64,000 nucleotides of DNA, from the NCBI RefSeq assembly GCF_045348435.1, contig NZ_CP157484.1, positions 2,790,001 through 2,854,000 of the forward strand, read 5' to 3'. Positions 58,352-64,000 of the stretch are shown here, in pieces. The DNA comes from Alsobacter sp045348435 (GTDB lineage: Bacteria; Pseudomonadota; Alphaproteobacteria; Rhizobiales; Beijerinckiaceae). How positions within the stretch are numbered: the stretch's first letter is position 1; each line of letters begins with the position of its first letter. The notes under the pieces were generated by a model. It saw only the letters and a program-made list of their open reading frames with translations, was not told the origin of the DNA and did not search any database. A program made the translations under genes and the position numbers.

Positions 58352-60058
58352 TCAGCGCATGGGACGCAATGTCCGCCGCATCGGCGACGTGGCCTGTCGC
58401 GGCCATGCATAGGCGTCGGCCTCCCCGAGATCGAGGTCGGCCTTCTCGTCGCGCGCGCGGCGCAGAACCCCATACAGGTGGATGCGGTCGTGCCGGCCCC
58501 GCAGCAGGTGCGAGCCGAAATCGGTGAAGCGGGCCAGCATGTCGGACCGCATTTCTTCGTGAATCTTCGACCAGGTCGCCTCGGTGATCAGAACGGAGCT
58601 CTGCAAGGTCCGGCAATAGCCCTCGACGCGGCTGGCGATGTTGACGGTGTCCCCCAGGACGGCGAGCTCGAGCTGGTCCTCCGCCCCCACGTCGCCGAAG
58701 AGCACGTCGCCATAGTGCACCCCCACGGCCACCTCGATGGGCGCGCCGAGCCGATCGGGGGACCGGTTCCACGCCTCGACCTCCGTCTGGAGGTCCATGG
58801 CGCAGGACACCGCCCGCGACGCGTCGGCCACGCCGCGCATCGGCGCGCCGAACACCGCCATCAGGCCGTCGCCGGTGAATTTGTAGATCGTGCCCTGGTG
58901 CCGGAAGACGATGCGGCAGGCGATGGCCAGCATCTCGCGCAGGACCGCGATGATCTCGTCGGGGGCGCGCTCCTCGCAGAAGGACGTGAAGCCGACCATG
59001 TCGACGAACATGACCGCGGCCGCCTGCGTCTTGGCCGACGAGAGGGGGACGTCGATCTCGATGAGATGCTCGACGAGGTTGCGAGGGAAGAAGCGGGCCA
59101 GGTTGGCGCGCTCCTGGGTCATCTCCTTCAGGCGCGCTTCGGCCTGGTGGCGCGCGGTCAGGTCGCGCACGAAAATGGCCACCATGCCGCGATCCTCGCG
59201 GTCGATGCGCGCCATGGTGAGCTCGATCGGGAACAGCCGGCCGTCGGCGCGCGGCGCCGTGGTCTCCATGCGCAGCGCCGGTCCGCGCGCGCCGCCCCTG
59301 CGCGAGGCCTTGGCGAAGAGCTCGCGCCAGTCCGCGCCGCTGTCGGCGTTGAACAGCAGCGAGCCGATGCTGCGCCGCAGGACGTCGGCGCGCGTCCAGC
59401 CGAAGGTCGCCTCAAAGGCCGGGTTCACGTCGATCACCCGGCCCCCGCCGTCGGTGATCAGGATGCAGTCCAGCGACACGTCCATCATGGCGGCGCGCAG
59501 CGCCTCCATGGCGCGCAGCGACCGCGCCGTCTTCTCGCGCGCCGCCGAGGCCGCGATCAGCGCCCCGGTGGTCTGCAGCAGATGGATCTCCTCGGTGGCC
59601 CAGTCACGTTCCGCCACGCAGTCGTCGAACCCCAGATGGCCCCACCAGACCCCGTCGATGTGGATCGGGATGGAGATGAAGGACACGATCTGCTGAAAGT
59701 CGAAGTCCTCGCGCAGCACGCCGGTGAGATCGCGCGTATGGCCGCGGATGAGCTCCCCGCGCCGGCGCCTGGCGATCCACTCGTCGAAGGTGGGATCGTA
59801 GTCCTCGATCACCTCCTTGGAGTATCGGGGCGACCCGCCGAGGCTGGGCAGGCCCGGCGCGCTCCAGTCGTGGCGGCAGGTATGGGCCAGCTTGCCGTCG
59901 GGCGTGGGATCGATCTCGAACAGGAAGACGCGGCTGACATTCACCGCCCGGCCGAGGCGGGCCAGCAACTCGTCGATCCCGTGACGCCAATTCTCCGCCT
60001 GCGCCATGGCGGCCGCCGCGAAAGCGATTTCCTGCAAGATGAGCTGATGGCGATCCAA
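58352..60058 (-). CDS. GAF-PAS-class III adenylate/guanylate cyclase
   Basis: A 568-residue soluble signalling enzyme. A GAF domain (about residues 20-175, including SFISIPIHIDGVWWGHLGFD) is followed by a PAS domain (about 190-315, DVNPAFEATFGWTRADVLRR) and a class III catalytic domain (about 355-525) with metal-binding Asp in VMFVDMVGFTSF, IYKFTGDGLMAVFGAP and DTVNIASRVEGYC. Whether it makes cAMP or cGMP cannot be read safely. Its C-terminal tail is basic. Confidence 0.9.
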   Translation of the reverse strand: MDRHQLILQEIAFAAAAMAQAENWRHGIDELLARLGRAVNVSRVFLFEIDPTPDGKLAHTCRHDWSAPGLPSLGGSPRYSKEVIEDYDPTFDEWIARRRRGELIRGHTRDLTGVLREDFDFQQIVSFISIPIHIDGVWWGHLGFDDCVAERDWATEEIHLLQTTGALIAASAAREKTARSLRAMEALRAAMMDVSLDCILITDGGGRVIDVNPAFEATFGWTRADVLRRSIGSLLFNADSGADWRELFAKASRRGGARGPALRMETTAPRADGRLFPIELTMARIDREDRGMVAIFVRDLTARHQAEARLKEMTQERANLARFFPRNLVEHLIEIDVPLSSAKTQAAAVMFVDMVGFTSFCEERAPDEIIAVLREMLAIACRIVFRHQGTIYKFTGDGLMAVFGAPMRGVADASRAVSCAMDLQTEVEAWNRSPDRLGAPIEVAVGVHYGDVLFGDVGAEDQLELAVLGDTVNIASRVEGYCRTLQSSVLITEATWSKIHEEMRSDMLARFTDFGSHLLRGRHDRIHLYGVLRRARDEKADLDLGEADAYAWPRQATSPMRRTLRPMR

Positions 60059-60167
60059 GAGTCCGCCCTGCGTCGATCCGACCGGGGGAAGGTAGCCGTT
60101 CGCGCCCGCGAAGGGAAGTTGCGGATGACGAGTTTACATCCTATGGGCGCACAACGCGTGTAGACCG

Positions 60168-62519
60168 TCAGCTCGGGCGCTCGATCCGGATCCTGCGGTC
60201 GGTCTCGATCCACCGGCCCGTTCCGACATCCTGACACGAGAAGTCGACCCGCTCGGCGCCGGCCAGCGCCTCGGGGTCGACGTCGACGACATGCAGGCCC
60301 AGCAGTCCGGGCGCGCTCGAGGCGTCCCGCGGCTGGGTCCAGCCATCCAGACCCCAATGCATCAGGGTGGGCTCGTCGAAGATGAAGCGCAGGCTCTGCC
60401 CGGCGCGCATCGTCCCCACGGGCATCTTGCGCGTCCAGTGCGCGCGCTCGGCGACGGGCCTGCGGCCCTCGTAACGCAGCCAGACGGCCTCCGGACGATC
60501 GATGGGCCGCCCGCGGCTCAGGGACAGCGCCAGCTTGGCGAATTCGGCATGGGCCCAGACAAGCGGCATCGCCGATCCCGACGGCTTGCCGGCGCGCAAG
60601 CCCGCCCGCGCTACAGGCTCGCCATCCCAGATCTGCTCGGGCAGCATCCCGCATCGACCGCTCATCGCCATCATGGCCCGCAGGAGACGCTTGGCCTCCT
60701 CCAGGTCGCCGGCGCACAGGGCGTAGTGCCCCCGCTCTCCCGTGAGGAGCGGCCACGGGCGGCCCCGGCCCACCCCGTCATAGGGCGCGCCGTCCTCGTG
60801 CTCGCCATAGCCGTCGCCATTGTAGCGGTACCAGGACGGCCCGGAGGGGGTCTGCGCCTTCAGCATGGCGTCGACCAGCAGGACGGTGTCGCGCACCACC
60901 GGATCGTCCGGCGACCGCAGGCCGAAGCGGACTAGCTGCAGGAAGTCGGTCGAGATCAGCGTGGAGGCCGGCGTCAGGCACTCGCCCGTGTGGTTGCGCA
61001 CGGGGACCGGATCGGCGATCGCAGCCGGATCCTCGATGACGGCCGCCGGGGCGGAGCGGACATAGTAGCGCGAGACGCCGTGGCGGGCCGTGAGATGCGG
61101 ATCGCTGGCGGCGAGCCAATCCTCGATATGGGCGTTCCAATCGTCCGCCAGGAGCAGCATGTCGCGCCTGTGCCGCAGATGGGCCAGCTCCGACCCGCAC
61201 ACCATGGCCGCGATGGCGACGGCCAGCGTGAAGGCGTTGACGCCGGGCGTCTCCTCCCAGCGGTCCTGGTCCGTGGACGGGCCGTTCAGGACGACGAAGC
61301 GCAGCGCGCGGCGCACCATCTCCTCCACCACGACGCCGTCGAGCGCGTCGACCTCGGCCAGCGCATAGGCCAGCAGCACCGGGAAGGCGATCTCGTCGAG
61401 CTGCACGCCCGACCAGCGCGGCCGCCCGCCGAGCCACTGGTTCTGGGACCAGCGACCGTCGGCGTTCTGCGTCGCGATCAGGTAGCGCAGGATGTTGCGG
61501 GCCTCCGCCAGCGCCCCGAACCCGAGCAGCGCCCCGGCGCTCTCCACCAAGTCGCGCGGCCACACCAGGTGGTAGCCCCCGGTATCGTCCGTGCTGCTGC
61601 CCCAGGGGATGCTGAGGCTCGCCACCATGGCGCCCGGATAGGTCTTGTCCTGGTGGGCGCGCAGGACCATCGCGGCCACATGCAGCGCTTCGCGGAATTC
61701 TCCGGGGCAGCGCTCCGGATCGACGCTGCGCGCGTGCCATTCCTCCCAATCCTCGACGTGCCGGCGCCAGACCGTATCGAAGGGCTGCAGCAGGGCCGAG
61801 ATGGCGAGCGTCGCCGCGGCGTCCTTCTCCCGCCCGAAGCCCAGCGCCAGCACCGCCTGCGGGCTCTGGATCTCCGCCATGAGGGCGACGTTCCCCGGTC
61901 CGGCGCGCTCATGCGTCCAGGTCATCGCGCCGTGGCGGGCGAAGTCCTGCCAGCCGTCGCTCACCCCGACATAGCCGGCGCTCGCCTTGCCCCAGGCGTC
62001 GCGCTGGGTGGCGGGGTCGACGCAGGCCAGCGCCAGGGCGAACGGCCCCTGCTCGGCGCACAGCACGATGCCGTCACGGTTCATGAACACGTCGGCGGTG
62101 TTGTCGAAGCCCGTGCCGCCCAGATGCGGGGCCAGCAGGGCGTAGAGCTTGAGCCCGGCGTCACCCGTCAGGCTCGCCTCGATGAGAAGCACGTCGCGCT
62201 CCGGATCCGGCGCGATCCGCAGGGTGAGCTCGAACCGGGGGTGACGGTGGATGATATTCACGGCGGGAACGCCCGGCCCGGGCGTCGTCAACACATAGTC
62301 GGCCGAGCGCTTCACCTCCGCCCAGAAGCCCTGCCCGTCGGCGACGATAAAGCCGAGGTCGCGGATCTGGGGGCTGTCGACGCGAGGATAATAGACCTCG
62401 TTGACGATGCCGTAGCCGACCGTGAACCACAGGCGCGAGGTCCCCAGGGTCGTGCCCACCATGTCCTTGGCGCTGCTGGTCCAGGTCGGCCGGATGCCGG
62501 GCTGTCCAGGCGCTTCCAT
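60168..62519 (-). CDS. Glucoamylase/glucodextranase-type GH15 hydrolase
   Basis: A 783-residue GH15 enzyme releasing glucose from alpha-glucans. The N-terminal beta domain starts at VGTTLGTSRLWFTVGYGIVN. The (alpha/alpha)6 catalytic domain contains TGGYHLVWPRDLVESAGALL, the general-acid region RWEETPGVNAFTLA and the general-base region LLTGERGHYALCAG. No signal peptide is visible, suggesting a cytoplasmic role in glycogen or maltodextrin turnover. Confidence 0.9.
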   Translation of the reverse strand: MEAPGQPGIRPTWTSSAKDMVGTTLGTSRLWFTVGYGIVNEVYYPRVDSPQIRDLGFIVADGQGFWAEVKRSADYVLTTPGPGVPAVNIIHRHPRFELTLRIAPDPERDVLLIEASLTGDAGLKLYALLAPHLGGTGFDNTADVFMNRDGIVLCAEQGPFALALACVDPATQRDAWGKASAGYVGVSDGWQDFARHGAMTWTHERAGPGNVALMAEIQSPQAVLALGFGREKDAAATLAISALLQPFDTVWRRHVEDWEEWHARSVDPERCPGEFREALHVAAMVLRAHQDKTYPGAMVASLSIPWGSSTDDTGGYHLVWPRDLVESAGALLGFGALAEARNILRYLIATQNADGRWSQNQWLGGRPRWSGVQLDEIAFPVLLAYALAEVDALDGVVVEEMVRRALRFVVLNGPSTDQDRWEETPGVNAFTLAVAIAAMVCGSELAHLRHRRDMLLLADDWNAHIEDWLAASDPHLTARHGVSRYYVRSAPAAVIEDPAAIADPVPVRNHTGECLTPASTLISTDFLQLVRFGLRSPDDPVVRDTVLLVDAMLKAQTPSGPSWYRYNGDGYGEHEDGAPYDGVGRGRPWPLLTGERGHYALCAGDLEEAKRLLRAMMAMSGRCGMLPEQIWDGEPVARAGLRAGKPSGSAMPLVWAHAEFAKLALSLSRGRPIDRPEAVWLRYEGRRPVAERAHWTRKMPVGTMRAGQSLRFIFDEPTLMHWGLDGWTQPRDASSAPGLLGLHVVDVDPEALAGAERVDFSCQDVGTGRWIETDRRIRIERPS

Positions 62520-62661
62520 GGCGTGCTCCTCGTGCGGGGATCGGGAGCGCCCTGCATATCACAACCAGAGGCTGCTTCGCCTGCGGCGCCCACCCGCGCT
62601 TGGCGATCCCGATCGGCCCAGCTAGCCTTCCCGCGCAAAAAGAAGCAGCGGGAGGAACGAC

Positions 62662-63660
62662 GTGAAATTGATGTCCTGCATGGCCGCGCTGGCCGTCGCG
62701 GCCCTGGGCGCGGCCGCCCCGGCGCGCGCCGAAGTCGCCGAAGTGCGCCTGACCCATCAGCCCGGCATGATCTACATGCCGATCATCCTCATGGAGATAC
62801 AGAAGCTGGTCGAAAAGCGCGCCGCCGAGGCGGGTCTCGGCGACGTCAAGGTGAGCTGGGTGACGCTGACCAGCGGCGGCGCCTCGGTCGATGCGCTCAT
62901 CTCCGGCAATATCGACTTCGTCACTAGCGGGGCGACCAACCTTCTGCTGGCGTGGGACCGCACGCGCGGCGAGGTCAAGGGCCTGGCGGGCTCGGGCGGC
63001 GCCCCGATGCTCCTGGTCACCCGCAACCCGGAGGTGAAAACGCTCGCCGACTTCTCGGCCAAGGACCGCATCGCCGTGCCCACCGTGAAGGTCTCCACCC
63101 AGGCGGTGCTGCTGCAGATCGCGGCGGAGCGCCAGCTGGGCGAGGCCGGGCGCAACAAGCTCGATCCGATCACCATCCAGCTCGGGCACCCGGACGCGGT
63201 CGGGGCGGTGCTCAGCGCCAACAACGAGGTGAACAGCCATTTCTCGCTGCCGCCCTACCAGCAGATCGAGCTCAAGGACTCGAAGGTCCACGCCGTGCTG
63301 AACTCTTATGACATCGTCGGCGGTCCGCTCAGCAACGCCGTCGTGTTCGGCAAGAAGAGCTTCGCGGAGGCGAACCCGAAGCTCACCAAGGCCGTCCTGG
63401 ACGCCCTGGAGGATGCGGACGCGCTGATCAGGGACGAGCCCCGCAAGGCGGCGGAGCTCTATCTCGCCGCCACCGGCGAGAAGCTGACGCCCGACGAGCT
63501 GGTCGCCATGATGCAGCAGCCCGGCGTGGTGTTCTCCACCACGCCCTATGGGACGATGCTGCAGGCCGACCACATGGCGAAGTCAGGCATCCTGAAGACG
63601 CGGCCGGCGAACTGGCGCGACTTCTTCCTGCCCTTCGTCCACGACAAGCCGGGGACCTGA
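62662..63660 (+). CDS. ABC transporter solute-binding protein (NMT1/TauA type)
   Basis: A 332-residue periplasmic binding protein, GTG start at 62,662 behind GGAGG (six-base spacing). A signal peptide (MSCMAALAVAALGAAAPARA) precedes VAEVRLTHQPGMIYMPIILM. Internal motifs (GGASVDALISGNIDFVTSGA, RIAVPTVKVSTQAVLLQ) fit the NMT1/SsuA/TauA family for sulfonates, nitrate or pyrimidine precursors; the ligand is not clear. The adjacent gene on the other strand is not its permease. Confidence 0.85.
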   Translation: MKLMSCMAALAVAALGAAAPARAEVAEVRLTHQPGMIYMPIILMEIQKLVEKRAAEAGLGDVKVSWVTLTSGGASVDALISGNIDFVTSGATNLLLAWDRTRGEVKGLAGSGGAPMLLVTRNPEVKTLADFSAKDRIAVPTVKVSTQAVLLQIAAERQLGEAGRNKLDPITIQLGHPDAVGAVLSANNEVNSHFSLPPYQQIELKDSKVHAVLNSYDIVGGPLSNAVVFGKKSFAEANPKLTKAVLDALEDADALIRDEPRKAAELYLAATGEKLTPDELVAMMQQPGVVFSTTPYGTMLQADHMAKSGILKTRPANWRDFFLPFVHDKPGT

Positions 63661-63695
63661 GCCCGGCGGCGGGAGGGCGCCGAAGGCCGCTCCGG

Positions 63696-64000
63696 TCAGT
63701 GCGCGGGCTGCTGCTTGGCCCGCGTCACGATCTGGGTCGGGTTGACGAAGCGCAGCGCGATCACCAGCCAGATCAGCGTCGTCACCATGTAGACCACCGC
63801 CATGGCGTCGATCGACTGGACCGCCCGCACGCCGGCGGCGAAGACGGCGTAGTAGAGCGCGACCACCAGCGTCTGGCTCGTCGGGCCCGCGGTCAGGAAG
63901 GTCAGCTCGAACATCGCGATCGTGCGCACCAGCACCAGCAGCAGCGAGGCGAGCACGCCCGGCAGCAGCAGCGGCACCAGCACATAGGCGAAGAGCTTGA
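63696..64000 (-). CDS. ABC transporter permease, MalF-type (C-terminal part)
   Basis: The end of a binding-protein-dependent permease; the gene continues beyond the right edge. The EAA loop region (PLLLPGVLASLLLVLVRTIA) is followed by two membrane spans and the tail RFVNPTQIVTRAKQ, typical of CUT1 sugar permeases of the MalF type. Its start is outside the window. Confidence 0.75.
   Translation of the reverse strand, partial: KLFAYVLVPLLLPGVLASLLLVLVRTIAMFELTFLTAGPTSQTLVVALYYAVFAAGVRAVQSIDAMAVVYMVTTLIWLVIALRFVNPTQIVTRAKQQPAH

Overview
The window is GC-rich (about two thirds G+C) and carries several signs of an alphaproteobacterial host, probably Hyphomicrobiales: GcrA and GapR family regulators, a Tad-pilus TadG protein, a double cold-shock-domain protein, a pyruvate,phosphate dikinase and a branched-chain amino-acid ABC transporter with fused LivM-LivG. 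The order-level assignment is inference.

Positions 1 to about 39,400 are the right-hand part of a large prophage with a contractile tail (myovirus-like), bounded on the right by a tRNA-Pro(TGG) gene at 39,401-39,477. Read leftward (minus strand) from 19.2 kb is the late block: terminase, a portal fused to an Acb1-type 2H phosphodiesterase, a Mu F-like protein, a DUF2213 protease with a nested scaffold start, a decoration protein, a DUF2184 capsid protein, neck proteins, DUF3383 sheath, tube, a tail-assembly chaperone with a -1 frameshift site, tape measure, Dit-like protein, plug, hub, spike, gp25-like, baseplate J and DUF2612 proteins. The tail tip/fibre and presumably the lysis genes lie left of the window. 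One membrane-protein moron (7,125-7,478) points against the late operon.

From 27.2 down to 20.2 kb is a leftward early operon of short overlapping genes: Cro-like repressor, CII-like regulator, GapR, GcrA, a C5-cytosine methyltransferase, DUF1064 nuclease, a second methyltransferase, a DnaA-domain-IV protein, an HNH nuclease, a replication-like protein and, last before a 520-base gap and the terminase genes, a NusG/RfaH-like protein. A LexA-type CI repressor (27,337-28,038) lies between the early operons. Copies of a 13-bp operator (TACC-R-NNN-Y-GGTA) cover the promoters on both sides. The rightward operon (28.1-36.0 kb) carries small membrane proteins, a RecT-like annealing protein, an HNH-like protein, repeat-containing hypothetical proteins, an excisionase-like protein and a tyrosine integrase.

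Between the integrase and the tRNA (36.0-39.2 kb) is a visibly AT-richer cargo module: a D12-class adenine methyltransferase converging on a two-gene unit of a ParB-like protein and a protein with a PD-(D/E)xK-like core. It looks like an uncharacterised defence or counter-defence cassette.

From 39.5 kb on is host chromosome: TadG, DUF192, cold-shock protein, a MarR-EmrA-EmrB efflux operon, phosphopantetheinyl transferase, a Gre-like factor lacking one catalytic acidic residue, HdeD-like protein, PPDK, the Liv transporter (livK-livH-livMG-livF), a PcaD-like hydrolase, a ketopantoate-reductase-like protein, a GAF-PAS-class III cyclase, a GH15 glucoamylase, a solute-binding protein and the end of an ABC permease.
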